This document shows, piece after piece, positions 1 to 7,878 of a stretch of 20,417 nucleotides of DNA (its first letter is position 1; the number at the start of each line of letters is the position of its first letter). Both the position numbers and the translations under genes were made by a program. The stretch covers positions 1-20,417 of the forward strand of contig DASYXZ010000117.1 of assembly GCA_035934315.1 (NCBI GenBank), written 5' to 3'. The notes below the pieces were generated by a model. It had not been told where the DNA came from. It did no database searches and saw nothing but the letters and a program-made list of their open reading frames with translations. The DNA is from DASYXZ01 sp035934315. Its GTDB lineage: Bacteria; Acidobacteriota; Terriglobia; UBA7540.

Positions 1-897
1 TTCCAGGACCGCCAGGGATCGACCAGCCCGGATTGGCTGAACCGCAGTGGCGCGCGACCCCTCTTCCGATTTATTCAAACATTCGCTCCCGATGTTGTGA
101 TCGCCACGGAAGTTGGCATGTGCGAGTTGGTGGCTCTTCACAAGCGGGAAAGCGGCGCGCGATTTCGATTGGCCGGTCTGGAGCTGATGGATTTTCATCC
201 GGCCTGGGTCCAGCCAGAGGTGGATCTTTTTCTTACCACCCACGAAGACCTGGCCGCGGAATTGGTGGCGGCAGGCGCGCTCGCGGGCCGGGTCGTGACG
301 TGCGGGCAGCCTATTGCCCCGGCATTCGTCTCGCCGCCCGACTATGTAACGGCCCGTGCACGCCTCGGCATTGAGCCCCAGGTTCCCCTGATCCTGGTCC
401 TCTTTGGTGGCGCAGGAATTGCAAAGCCGCATCGCCTCTTAAAGGAAATAAAAAAACTGGAAAAGCCCTATCAGATGATTTTTATCACCGGGCGGAACCG
501 GCGCATGGAAAAAGAAATCCAAAACCGGGTGAGCAGTATGGCGAATTGTCGTGTGCTGGGCTGGGTTGACAATATGCACGAATGGATGGCCGCAGCCGAC
601 GTGCTGGTGAGCAAGCCGGGTGGGTCTACGCTGACGGAGGCATTTGCTTGTGGACTTCCCATGCTGGCTTTTGATCCCCATCCGGGCAACGAGGTGCGAA
701 CTTGCGCGTGGATTGAAAAGTGGGGCGTCGGACTTTGGTTGAAACACGCTGAAGACCTTGCACCCACTCTGGAGCGTTTGCTGGACTATCCCGAAGAGCT
801 TGCAGTTTTGCGCGATCGCGCATTGTCGCTGGCGCGGCCCCGGGCGGCTTATCACGCCGCAGAAGCGATTCTTAAACTGGTGCGAAGTTCAGCTTAA
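1..897 (+). CDS. GT28-type glycosyltransferase, MurG / MGDG-synthase-like (5' truncated)
   Basis: The reading frame is open from the left edge (first full codon at base 1), so only the C-terminal 298 residues are present; an internal GTG at 97 is not a convincing start. The protein resembles MurG/diacylglycerol glucosyltransferase enzymes (COG0707, GT28), which move a sugar from a UDP-sugar to a lipid acceptor at the inner membrane. Evidence: a DFHPAW segment followed by a region like the MGDG-synthase N-domain, then a C-terminal Rossmann half with LILVLFGGAG, a WVDNMHEWMAAADVLV segment and the nucleotide-sugar signature SKPGGSTLTEAFACGLP near residues 204-220. The usual glycine-rich N-terminal loop lies outside the window. 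Its TAA (895-897) overlaps the truB stop by palindromic TTAA, and no terminator separates these convergent genes. The family is clear; the acceptor (lipid II, diacylglycerol or other) cannot be told. Confidence 0.85.
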   Translation, partial: FQDRQGSTSPDWLNRSGARPLFRFIQTFAPDVVIATEVGMCELVALHKRESGARFRLAGLELMDFHPAWVQPEVDLFLTTHEDLAAELVAAGALAGRVVTCGQPIAPAFVSPPDYVTARARLGIEPQVPLILVLFGGAGIAKPHRLLKEIKKLEKPYQMIFITGRNRRMEKEIQNRVSSMANCRVLGWVDNMHEWMAAADVLVSKPGGSTLTEAFACGLPMLAFDPHPGNEVRTCAWIEKWGVGLWLKHAEDLAPTLERLLDYPEELAVLRDRALSLARPRAAYHAAEAILKLVRSSA

Positions 898-1817
898 GCC
901 AGAACAAGGTCAGGATGGTAAATGCTGCCGGAAACATGACGGGCGATGGCAATGAGCCGGTGCTCAGGATTCAGGATTTTCAGGATGCTCACCGCAGAAG
1001 TCTGGCCCGGTTGCTCTCCACGTCCGGGACGAAGCGCCTGCGGCAGTTGAAATGAGTGTCCGTGACGAATGCTTTTCTCATCGCGCCCGCGCACCAGCAA
1101 TTCCGGACAACCCGGCAGCAGGGCTTCCAACGGTACCAAGCAACTCTCCACCCTGTCCTCTTTTGCCGCCAGTTCAAGCTGCTCAAGTGTGATCGCCCGC
1201 CGGTCTGTAAATTCCGCCACGCCCGTCCGCCGGAGGCCGGCGAGATGCGCCGCGAAGCCCAGCTTCTGGCCCATATCATGGGCCAACGAACGAACGTAGG
1301 TCCCACCGGAGCACTCCACGGAAAAACGCGCGCTGTCTCCTTCTACGTTCATCAGTTCGAGAGCGTAAATTTCTATTTCGACGGGGGCTAATTGAACCGG
1401 CAGATTTCGCCGCGCCAATTTGTACGCGCGTGTTCCCCCAACGCGCTTGGCCGAATACGGCGGAGGAGTTTGCATGATTCGGCCGGTAAAACTTCGGAAA
1501 ATTTCCTCGAGCGCGCGCCGGTCAAGTTTCACGGCGGACGGATCAGATGTGGGCTTTCCCGTAGCATCATAAGTGTCCGTGGAAAAACCGAATTGTATGG
1601 TTCCATCGTAGGCTTTGCGGGATTTCAGGTAGAACTGCGCAAAGCGGGTGGCCTTGCCAAGCGAGAGAGGCAGGACGCCGGTGGCAAATGGGTCGAGAGT
1701 CCCAAAGTGTCCCACCTGGCGAATGTGCAAAAGACGGCGCACGCTGTCCACGACGTCATGCGACGTCACGCCCGCTGGCTTGTCAATAATCAGAACGCCG
1801 GAAATCTCTCGATCCAT
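894..1817 (-). CDS. truB: tRNA pseudouridine(55) synthase TruB
   Basis: TruB converts U55 of the tRNA T-loop to pseudouridine in the cytoplasm. The 307-residue product has the family N-terminus (GVLIIDKPAGVTSHDVV), the catalytic motif GHFGTLDPFATGVLPL with nucleophile Asp42, and a conserved TYVRSLAHDMG segment that helps form the active site. The C-terminal ~70 residues fit the TruB C-terminal/PUA-like RNA-binding part. Length is normal. The start is the ATG at 1815-1817; no strong Shine-Dalgarno is visible. It is the last gene of the rimP operon, 58 bp after rbfA, a common bacterial order. Its stop codon overlaps that of the convergent glycosyltransferase. Confidence 0.97.
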   Translation of the reverse strand: MDREISGVLIIDKPAGVTSHDVVDSVRRLLHIRQVGHFGTLDPFATGVLPLSLGKATRFAQFYLKSRKAYDGTIQFGFSTDTYDATGKPTSDPSAVKLDRRALEEIFRSFTGRIMQTPPPYSAKRVGGTRAYKLARRNLPVQLAPVEIEIYALELMNVEGDSARFSVECSGGTYVRSLAHDMGQKLGFAAHLAGLRRTGVAEFTDRRAITLEQLELAAKEDRVESCLVPLEALLPGCPELLVRGRDEKSIRHGHSFQLPQALRPGRGEQPGQTSAVSILKILNPEHRLIAIARHVSGSIYHPDLVLA

Positions 1818-1875
1818 GAAAACCAGGAACCGGGGAATTGAAATGAAGAGCCAGAAAGTAAAAACTCGCCTCTGG

Positions 1876-2232
1876 TCACGAGCCGCTGTCTTTGAGATTC
1901 CGAAGCAGCGCCTCGATTTTCAGCTCCGCTTCCGCGCCACGGTCAGGAACAAAAACCACTTCCGGGGCGCGGCGCAACTGCAATCGGCGGCCCACTTCAT
2001 GGCTGACGAAACCGGCAGCGGAGGATAGACCTTCCAAGGTCGAATTCCGGGTCTCGTCATCACCAAGCACAGTTACCAGAACTCGGGCGTGCCGGAGATC
2101 CGGGCTAAGCACAACTTGAGTGACGGTCACCAGGCCGATGCGAGGGTCCTGCAACTCGCCGATGACTATTTCCGCCACTTCACCGCGAATCTGTTCAGCC
2201 AGTCTTGCAATCCGCCATTGCGGAGGAGCCAT
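1876..2232 (-). CDS. rbfA: 30S ribosome-binding factor RbfA
   Basis: RbfA is a small KH-fold protein that binds the 30S subunit and helps mature the 5' end of 16S rRNA, notably in the cold. The 118-residue product starts MAPPQWRIARLAEQIRGEV and carries the family core: QDPRIGLVTVTQVVLSPDLRHARVLVTVLG, then LRRAPEVVFVPD. The frame can be extended to 2289, but the added residues are encoded by a heptad DNA repeat (GAAATTG type) and lack homology character, so the ATG at 2230-2232 is preferred; it gives the usual family length. No clear Shine-Dalgarno precedes it. It lies between the DUF503 gene and truB in the rimP-nusA-infB operon. Confidence 0.95.
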   Translation of the reverse strand: MAPPQWRIARLAEQIRGEVAEIVIGELQDPRIGLVTVTQVVLSPDLRHARVLVTVLGDDETRNSTLEGLSSAAGFVSHEVGRRLQLRRAPEVVFVPDRGAEAELKIEALLRNLKDSGS

Positions 2233-2237
2233 AATCG

Positions 2238-2336
2238 GAAATTGAAGGAAGAAATTGGAAATTAGAAAATGGAAATTGGCACACCCCATTGAAGGTCGAG
2301 TTTCTATATTCCAGTTTCCAGTTTAATTTCCTCAAT
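2238..2336. repeat. Heptad-repeat inverted element, DUF503/rbfA junction
   Basis: The left arm is a period-7 tract at 2251-2278: GAAATTG, GAAATTA, GAAAATG, GAAATTG, with one more GAAATTG at 2238. The right arm at about 2301-2336 is also period 7 (ATTCCAG, TTTCCAG, TTTAATT). The reverse complement of the right arm aligns with the left arm with small gaps; about 19 of 25 bases match in the best block. A transcript would form a long imperfect hairpin. It fills most of the 150-bp gap between the DUF503 gene and rbfA. Other heptad tracts occur at 7084, 12086 and 15546. Confidence 0.7.
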
Positions 2337-2382
2337 TGACTCAATGGGTCAAAGAGATCGCAACCTTTCAAAAAACCACATT

Positions 2383-2664
2383 CTAAAAATAATCGAGAGT
2401 GTGATAGGCCACGTCTTCGCCGAGGATATTCTCAGATTCCGCCAGCACTTTTTGAAAAACAGATTCGAGCAGAGGCCGGCTGTTGGAGATGGAAACCACG
2501 CCGAGGGTGGCCTGCTGCCAGACATCCTGGTGGTCGAGCTCGGCCACCGCGACGTTATATCGGGAACGCAATCGGTCTCGAATCTTCTGCAACACCGCCC
2601 TCTTTTCCTTGAGGGAATGCGCGTAAGGCAGTTGAATTTCCAAAGTCATTACGCCGACGGGCAT
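2383..2664 (-). CDS. DUF503 family protein (YlxP-like)
   Basis: This is a 93-residue protein of the DUF503/YlxP family, typically found in the nusA-infB-rbfA region and thought to be linked to ribosome assembly; its exact role is not established. It shows the family pattern: MPVGVMTLEIQLPYAHSLKEKRAVLQ (split here as N-terminal strand and SLKEKR turn), then RDRLRSRYNVAVAELDHQD and an ISNSRPLLESVFQKV helix. The start is the ATG at 2662-2664 with GGGAG about 10 nt upstream. It follows infB by 29 bp and precedes rbfA by 150 bp, the latter gap filled by a heptad-repeat element. Length is normal for the family. Confidence 0.9.
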   Translation of the reverse strand: MPVGVMTLEIQLPYAHSLKEKRAVLQKIRDRLRSRYNVAVAELDHQDVWQQATLGVVSISNSRPLLESVFQKVLAESENILGEDVAYHTLDYF

Positions 2665-2693
2665 TTCGGGTGAGCTCCCGGCGATCTGTGGAA

Positions 2694-5378
2694 TCAGGCC
2701 GTGGCAGACTCTATTACTTTTTCGGTAATATAGGACTCAATTACGTCCCCTATCTTGACATCGTTGAAGTTCTCGATCGCCAGGCCGCATTCCGCGCCGG
2801 ACCTTACTTCGGGCACGTCTTCCTTGAACCGGCGCAATGAGCGAACCTTGCCATCGTGGACTACCGCGTTATCACGAAGCAGGCGGACGCGAGCTTCGCG
2901 CGTCACTTTGCCGTCCACCACCTGGCATCCCGCCACCGTACCCACCTTGGGGATGCGGAACGTGTCACGCACTTCTGCGTGTCCCAACTGAGTCTCCTTG
3001 TAAGTAACCGCCAGGAGCCCCTTCATGGCTTTCTTGATTTCATCGGTGACGTTGTAAATAATCGTGTGCAGGCGGATGTCCACTTTTTCAAGCGAGGCCA
3101 GTTCAGAGGCTTTGCGCTCCGGCCGCACACTGAATCCGATAATCACGGCATTGGAAGCTGAGGCAAGCAGGACGTCCGTTTCTGTGATGGCGCCCACGCC
3201 GGCGTGAATCACTTTGACTTTCACCTTGTCATTACTCAATTTGTTAAGTGAATCCGCCAAAACTTCCACCGAACCCTGCACGTCCGCCTTGATGATGAGG
3301 GGCAATTCCTTAACATCGCCGGCCGCAAGCCGTTCGTGCAAATGTTCAAGCGTCAGGCGCGCAGTTTTGGCCATAGCCACTTCGCGAACTTTGGCCAGAC
3401 GGTGAATGGAAATTTGGCGGGCCTTCAGCGTGTCCGCAATCACTTGCAGGCGATCACCGGCTTGCGGAACGTCCTCCAAACCCAAAACCTCAACGGGCGT
3501 GGAAGGAGGGGCAGCGAGAGTGGGCCGCCCGCGGTCGTCCAACATGGCGCGAACCTTGCCGTAGATTGCCCCAACGATGAATGAGTCGCCCACGTGCAAC
3601 GTTCCATTCTGAACCAGAATCGTTGCCACAGGACCGCGGCCGCGATCGAGCTTCCCTTCCAGCACCGTACCTGTCGCCAAACGTTTGGGGTTTGCTTTAA
3701 GCGCCGCGATGTCTGCCACCAAAAGAATCATCTCCAAAAGCAGGTCCAGATTCTTCTTCAGTTTCGCCGAAACCTCCACCGTCACCGTATCGCCGCCCCA
3801 TGCTTCAGACATCAGGTTGTGGTCAGCCAATTGCTTTTTGACCCGCTCGATTTGCGCCTCGGGTTTATCAATCTTGTTGATGGCCACAACAATGGGAACT
3901 TTGGCGGCGCGCGCGTGGTTGATGGCTTCCACGGTCTGCGGCATCACTCCATCATCGGCCGCCACGACGAGGACGACGATGTCCGTCACCCGGGCTCCTC
4001 GAGCGCGCATGAGCGTGAATGCTTCGTGGCCCGGGGTGTCGAGGAAAACGATTTTGCGATTCTGCGCTTCCACGTGGTAGGCGCCGATGTGCTGCGTGAT
4101 TCCTCCCGCCTCGTGAGCAGTCACGTTGGTTTCGCGGATGGCGTCCAGAACCGACGTCTTGCCGTGGTCCACGTGACCCATCACCGTCACCACGGGTGCG
4201 CGCAGCGCTAAATCCTCCGGCCGGTCCGTTTCCTCAACTTCCTGGATGACTTCTTCCTCAAAGCTGATGACAGAAGTTTCTGCGCCGAAGCCACGGGAAA
4301 TCTCCGTGGCCGTCTGGCTGTCCAGCGTTTGGTTAATCGTAGCGAAGATACCCTTGTCCAGAAGCCGCTTGATCACGTCTTTGGCGCGCGCTTCAAGTTT
4401 TTCCGATAGCTCTTTAATGCTGATGCCTTCGGTAATGGTTATCTTCCGCGTGATGGGAACTTCTTCGGGAACCACCGGCTTGGGCGGTGGAACGCGGTGG
4501 ACGGGCGGAGCCCATCGCGCGGGGGGCACGGCAGGGCGTGTTCCCGGTGGATACGCCGCAGGCACTCCTCCACTTGCGACTGCTCCTGGGAGAGGAGCAG
4601 GGCGCGTAGCTGTCGGATGCATTGCGCGCGGCTCGCCCGCCCTTCGGTGGATAATGGGACGTACTGGCGCGCCTTTGGCGCCTGCAGCCGACGGATAAAT
4701 CGGCTGGTTGGAAGCCGGAGATTTATGCAGGCGCGTTCCCTGGGCAGGCTTGCCGGGACTCGCCGGAGAGACTACGTGCGGTCTTGTGGGCGTTGCAACG
4801 CCCGGAGAAGCGCTTGCTTTGAGAGTCGGAACTTCCCCTGCCCTAGTCCCAATGGGCGCCAAGACACTTGCTGCTGTAGACGCGCGACCTGCCGGTCCCG
4901 CCGCCAAAACGCCAGCCCCACGCGTCGCGGAATGGAGAGGGGTCGTCGCAGTTCCTGTCGAAGCAGATTTCGCGGGTACTCCAGCCGTCGTCACGCCGCG
5001 GGGAGCCAAAGGCGCCATCACAGCTCGACGGGCATCCGCTTTAATCTCGGCTATGGTCCGCGTCATTGGCCGCGCTTCGGGCGTCTTGTTCACCTCCGCC
5101 GGGACGGGGGGGTGCGCAATTCCAGCCGCCGCTGGTGGTTGCTTGGTTAAAACGGGAGCGCCCTTCGCTGAGGCCGGAGCGGCTTTGACCGCGGCCGGGG
5201 CATCTGAGGGCTCGCTGGCAGCGAGAAAATGAGCGCGAACCTGCGCTGCCTGTTCGTCATCCAGAGCACTGGAGTGTGACCTCTTGTCAGTGATCCCAAT
5301 TTCGGGAAGATAGTCGACAATCGTCTTGCTTTTCACTTCGAGTTCGCGCGCCAAATCGTTGATTCGAATCTTACCCAT
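2694..5378 (-). CDS. infB: Translation initiation factor IF-2
   Basis: IF-2 is the GTPase that brings initiator fMet-tRNA to the 30S subunit and promotes 50S joining. The 894-residue product has an N-terminal IF2_N module (residues 1-50, GKIRINDLARELEVKSKTIV), a long Ala/Pro/Gly-rich linker (about 55-305), a second IF2_N-like segment (319-353), then the G domain: G1 GHVDHGKT (401-408), switch GGITQHIG (425-432), DTPGHEAF (447-454), NKID (501-504) and SAK (537-539). Beta-barrel and fMet-tRNA-binding C-terminal domains follow. The ATG at 5376-5378 has AGGAAG about 8 nt upstream. It lies 77 bp after nusA; no ylxR/DUF448 or L7Ae-like gene sits between them, unlike in many Firmicutes. The linker is low-complexity and strand-biased, which creates long false frames on the other strand. 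Confidence 0.98.
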   Translation of the reverse strand: MGKIRINDLARELEVKSKTIVDYLPEIGITDKRSHSSALDDEQAAQVRAHFLAASEPSDAPAAVKAAPASAKGAPVLTKQPPAAAGIAHPPVPAEVNKTPEARPMTRTIAEIKADARRAVMAPLAPRGVTTAGVPAKSASTGTATTPLHSATRGAGVLAAGPAGRASTAASVLAPIGTRAGEVPTLKASASPGVATPTRPHVVSPASPGKPAQGTRLHKSPASNQPIYPSAAGAKGAPVRPIIHRRAGEPRAMHPTATRPAPLPGAVASGGVPAAYPPGTRPAVPPARWAPPVHRVPPPKPVVPEEVPITRKITITEGISIKELSEKLEARAKDVIKRLLDKGIFATINQTLDSQTATEISRGFGAETSVISFEEEVIQEVEETDRPEDLALRAPVVTVMGHVDHGKTSVLDAIRETNVTAHEAGGITQHIGAYHVEAQNRKIVFLDTPGHEAFTLMRARGARVTDIVVLVVAADDGVMPQTVEAINHARAAKVPIVVAINKIDKPEAQIERVKKQLADHNLMSEAWGGDTVTVEVSAKLKKNLDLLLEMILLVADIAALKANPKRLATGTVLEGKLDRGRGPVATILVQNGTLHVGDSFIVGAIYGKVRAMLDDRGRPTLAAPPSTPVEVLGLEDVPQAGDRLQVIADTLKARQISIHRLAKVREVAMAKTARLTLEHLHERLAAGDVKELPLIIKADVQGSVEVLADSLNKLSNDKVKVKVIHAGVGAITETDVLLASASNAVIIGFSVRPERKASELASLEKVDIRLHTIIYNVTDEIKKAMKGLLAVTYKETQLGHAEVRDTFRIPKVGTVAGCQVVDGKVTREARVRLLRDNAVVHDGKVRSLRRFKEDVPEVRSGAECGLAIENFNDVKIGDVIESYITEKVIESATA

Positions 5379-5455
5379 TTATAATCTTCCTCTCTCCACT
5401 CAGGCTGGTGGCCTGACCGTTTGGTTGGGGGCATCAAAGGCCCCAAAAACTTATT

Positions 5456-7024
5456 TCATTCTTTGCCTCCAATGGCGGGCTCAGAGCTTTCACTCTCTTC
5501 CCGCGTCGCATTTTTTCCCTCAGGTTCCGCTTTTTCTTCTTCGCCGGTAGATCCTTTGTTCTTCTCCGCCGCGGACTCTACAGTCTCCTGAGTGGAGGGT
5601 TCCTCGACCGGGACTACATCACCGCTGGGGTTTTCACCGGCAGACGGTTCTCCTCCGTTGGCGGGTATGGACTCCTCGGCCGCGCCAACAGGAGCCAACC
5701 TTTCAGTTTCAGCCGCGGCTGCGGATTCCTCAGCGGCTGCCAAATCTTCCGTCGCCTGCCGGTCAGCCTCAAAGTAGTCGGTAACAACTTTGCGGATTTT
5801 ATCCACCGTCTTTTCGCCAATACCCTGAATCTGAGTTAATTCGTCGGGAGTCATTTGCGCGAGCTGCTCCACGGTTTCAATCCCATGGTCGCGCAAACGC
5901 TGCATCGTCTTGTCACCCAGCCCCTTAAGTTCGGTCACGGGCGCGCCTCGCAGGGCCATGGCAGCCATCTGGGACTCGATTTCCTGCCTCTTCTCTTCCT
6001 CGCTCTTGATATCAATTCTCCAGCCCAGGAGCTTGGCAGCCAGCCGGACGTTTTGACCTTTTTTCCCGATGGCGAGTGACAACTGGGAATCATCCACGAT
6101 AACTTCCAGGTGTCTTTGCTCGATGTCCACCACGGATACGTGATTGATCTTGGCCGGGCTCAAGGCGTTGGCGGCAAAAGTGACGGTGTCTTCGCTGTAT
6201 TCGATAATATCGATTTTCTCGCCGCGCAACTCGCGGATGATCGACTGCACGCGCATGCCCTTCATCCCCACACAGGCACCCACACAATCAACATCCGGGT
6301 CCTTGGAGAAAACCGCCACTTTGGTGCGCTCGCCCGCCTCGCGTGCCATGGCGCGGATCACCACCGTGCCGTCGTAAATCTCAGGGACTTCCATCTGGAA
6401 AAGCTTCTGCACGAGCATTGCATCCGCACGAGACACCACCACCTGGGGCCCGCGCGCCGCGCGATCCACCAGGGTGATGACGGCCCGCAAGCGTTCGCCA
6501 ATCTGATAATTTTCCAGGCGCGATTGGTCTTTGCGGGGCATCCGGGCTTCCGTGCGCCCGAGGTCAACAATAATGTCGGGACCCTCCAGCCGTTTCACCG
6601 TGCAATTCACCAGCTCGCCCACTCGCTGGCTGTATTCGGCGTAAACGGTGTCGCGTTCCGCCTCACGGACTTTCTGGAAGATCACCTGTTTGGCGGTTTG
6701 CGCGGCAATCCGCCCCAATCCGTCCGTTGCCCTGGGAATTTTTATTTCGGTCTCCACGGCGGCTTCCGGATTGAATTTTCTGGCTTCATCAACAGTCATT
6801 TCCCGCGCGGGATCTTCAACCTGCTCCACCACCTTCTTCACCGCGAACACTTCAACAATTCCCGAATCTTTGTTGAAGTGGGCCTGAAGGTCCTCGACGG
6901 ACTTATAGTATTTCCGAGTAGCGACAAGAATGGCATCTTCCACGGCCGAGATAATAATCTGGGCATCAATGCCTTTTTCACGGCTCAACTGATCGATCGT
7001 TTGATATAGAAGACTCGTTGTCAT
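5456..7024 (-). CDS. nusA: Transcription termination/antitermination factor NusA
   Basis: NusA binds RNA polymerase and controls pausing, intrinsic termination and antitermination. The 522-residue product has the N-terminal polymerase-binding domain (1 to about 125), an S1 domain (about 132-190, GELVNCTVKRLEGPDIIVDLG), and two KH domains (GACVGMKGMRVQSIIREL near 250; LAIGKKGQNVRLAAKLLGW near 320). Two helix-hairpin-helix-like units follow (LKGLGDKTMQRLRDHGI; IQGIGEKTVDKIRKVV). The last ~95 residues form an acidic, Ala/Glu-rich tail of low complexity. The ATG at 7022-7024 has GAGG 5 nt upstream. It lies 88 bp after rimP, with a heptad tract in the gap, and 77 bp before infB. Confidence 0.98.
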   Translation of the reverse strand: MTTSLLYQTIDQLSREKGIDAQIIISAVEDAILVATRKYYKSVEDLQAHFNKDSGIVEVFAVKKVVEQVEDPAREMTVDEARKFNPEAAVETEIKIPRATDGLGRIAAQTAKQVIFQKVREAERDTVYAEYSQRVGELVNCTVKRLEGPDIIVDLGRTEARMPRKDQSRLENYQIGERLRAVITLVDRAARGPQVVVSRADAMLVQKLFQMEVPEIYDGTVVIRAMAREAGERTKVAVFSKDPDVDCVGACVGMKGMRVQSIIRELRGEKIDIIEYSEDTVTFAANALSPAKINHVSVVDIEQRHLEVIVDDSQLSLAIGKKGQNVRLAAKLLGWRIDIKSEEEKRQEIESQMAAMALRGAPVTELKGLGDKTMQRLRDHGIETVEQLAQMTPDELTQIQGIGEKTVDKIRKVVTDYFEADRQATEDLAAAEESAAAAETERLAPVGAAEESIPANGGEPSAGENPSGDVVPVEEPSTQETVESAAEKNKGSTGEEEKAEPEGKNATREESESSEPAIGGKE

Positions 7025-7083
7025 AGTAGCCTCGAGACACAGGGCCAGGGCGAGATCGCCGGTAACCGGGGATTTGAACTTAA

Positions 7084-7111
7084 CCCCAGCCCGCAGCTCC
7101 CAGCCCCCACC
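7084..7111. repeat. Heptad tract at the rimP/nusA junction
   Basis: Four consecutive 7-mers read CCCCAGC, CCGCAGC, TCCCAGC and CCCCACC, directly after the rimP stop codon (7113-7115 on the minus strand). The period is the same as in the elements at 2238, 12086 and 15546, but the sequence is C-rich. No convincing inverted second arm is seen in the rest of the 88-bp gap, so this may be a single-arm or decayed copy. Confidence 0.6.
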
Positions 7112-7112
7112 C

Positions 7113-7571
7113 CTACAACTCCACCACCAGCCTGGCTTTCAAGATGTTCGCAATATCCAATTCCATCAGGCGGCCTTCGCCGAGGTCAAAGCGCACTTTG
7201 CCCGCCTCAAATCCCGCCAGCCGGCCTTCCAATACACGTTGCTCGCCCACCGGCTCTCGTAAAACCACGCGGGCGCGGCGGCCGCAAAAATGCTCGTAAT
7301 GGCTCGGCCTGGTCAGGGCGCGGTCCAACCCGGGCGACGAAACCTCCAGCGTGTAGCTCGCCGGGAACGGGTCCTCAACGTCCAAAATCGCGCTGACCTG
7401 CTCGCTGACCAGCGCACAATCCGCGTGCGAGACGCCCAAGGGCTTGTCGATGTAAATCCTCAGCAAAGGGTTTGATCGGCCGCCTTTCAGTTCGACATCA
7501 ATCAACGCCAGCCCTTCCGATGCTGCCACTCGCTCCGCTATTTCCCAAATATGTTCCAGGTCAGCAGCCAT
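7113..7571 (-). CDS. rimP: Ribosome maturation factor RimP
   Basis: RimP acts in 30S subunit assembly. The 152-residue product shows the family features: N-terminal helix and strand (EIAERVAASEGLALIDVELKGG), LLRIYIDKPLGVSHADCALVSEQVSAILD (N-domain core, written here to show the GVSHADC turn), then YTLEVSSPGLDRALTRPSHYEHFCGRRARV, the RimP signature around SSPGLDR. The C-terminal part is an SH3-like domain ending with DIANILKARLVVEL. The start is the ATG at 7569-7571; no close Shine-Dalgarno is evident, and the nearest purine run (GGAGAGGG) is about 17 nt or more upstream. It is the first gene of the operon leading to nusA, infB, rbfA and truB. Confidence 0.95.
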   Translation of the reverse strand: MAADLEHIWEIAERVAASEGLALIDVELKGGRSNPLLRIYIDKPLGVSHADCALVSEQVSAILDVEDPFPASYTLEVSSPGLDRALTRPSHYEHFCGRRARVVLREPVGEQRVLEGRLAGFEAGKVRFDLGEGRLMELDIANILKARLVVEL

Positions 7572-7634
7572 TGCACGCAGGAGCCGTCCCTCTCCGCCCG
7601 TTCAACCACATGGACACAAATCCGATTGCGCCAA

Positions 7635-7658
7635 CAAAAAAGTGGGCTTTCGCCCACT
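7635..7658 (-). terminator. Hairpin plus U-tract in the rimP leader (probable attenuator)
   Basis: On the minus strand a perfect 7-bp stem, AGTGGGC / GCCCACT, closes a GAAA tetraloop (7641-7658) and is followed directly by six U residues. This is a textbook intrinsic terminator pointing into rimP, but it lies after the predicted promoter (7678-7707) and about 65 nt before the rimP start. It therefore looks like a leader attenuator rather than an end-of-gene terminator. There is no U-tract on the plus side. Enterobacterial rimP operons have a predicted terminator-containing leader (Rfam rimP-leader), so regulation of this kind has precedent. Confidence 0.7.
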
Positions 7659-7677
7659 GTAGGTGTTCGCCAGTTAA

Positions 7678-7707
7678 AGTATAGCCCGGCAGCGTGCATA
7701 AAAGCAA
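7678..7707 (-). promoter_or_regulatory. Candidate sigma70 promoter for rimP-nusA-infB
   Basis: On the minus strand, -10 box TATACT (7683-7678, 5 of 6 to consensus) lies 18 nt from a weak -35 TTGCTT (7707-7702). The expected start near 7671 would put the attenuator-like hairpin at about +13 and give a ~100-nt leader. No experimental support. Confidence 0.5.
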
Positions 7708-7804
7708 GCCCTGCCATTTCGGCAATCTGGGAGCGCAATCGTTTGCCTGGGCGCAACCGAATGCTTCCGCGCTAATTACTCTTGCGCATGAAAACTCGCG
7801 CGCC

Positions 7805-7833
7805 TTGACAAAACCCACCCTTTCCGATAGTTT
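7805..7833 (+). promoter_or_regulatory. Candidate sigma70 promoter for the SAM hydroxide adenosyltransferase gene
   Basis: A perfect -35 TTGACA (7805-7810), a 17-nt spacer and a weaker -10 TAGTTT (7828-7833) lie 46 bp before the TTG start at 7879. The gene is divergent from rimP, and the two promoters are about 100 bp apart. Confidence 0.5.
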
Positions 7834-7878
7834 GCGCATTACAAAGAATAAGACTGAACAGGAATACGGGAGGGAATT

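Noticed and set aside
2233..2289. N-terminal extension of RbfA
   Set aside because: The extra 19 residues are the translation of GAAATTG-type repeats. Homology starts at MAPPQWR and the shorter form has the normal length.
4246..5232. Several long plus-strand ORFs opposite infB, up to 217 codons
   Set aside because: They mirror the Ala/Pro/Gly-rich linker of IF-2, whose GC-rich codons rarely give stops on the other strand. The products are Arg/Ser/Gly-rich, with no domain or ribosome-binding site.
5379..5455. Two small hairpins in the nusA/infB gap (TTGGGG/CCCCAA and CAGGC/GCCTG)
   Set aside because: The stems are short, there is no U-tract in the direction of transcription, and they are not distinguishable from chance without comparison.
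6110..7009. A 299-codon plus-strand ORF opposite nusA
   Set aside because: It is a His/Phe-rich antisense shadow of a well-supported nusA, with no recognisable motifs.
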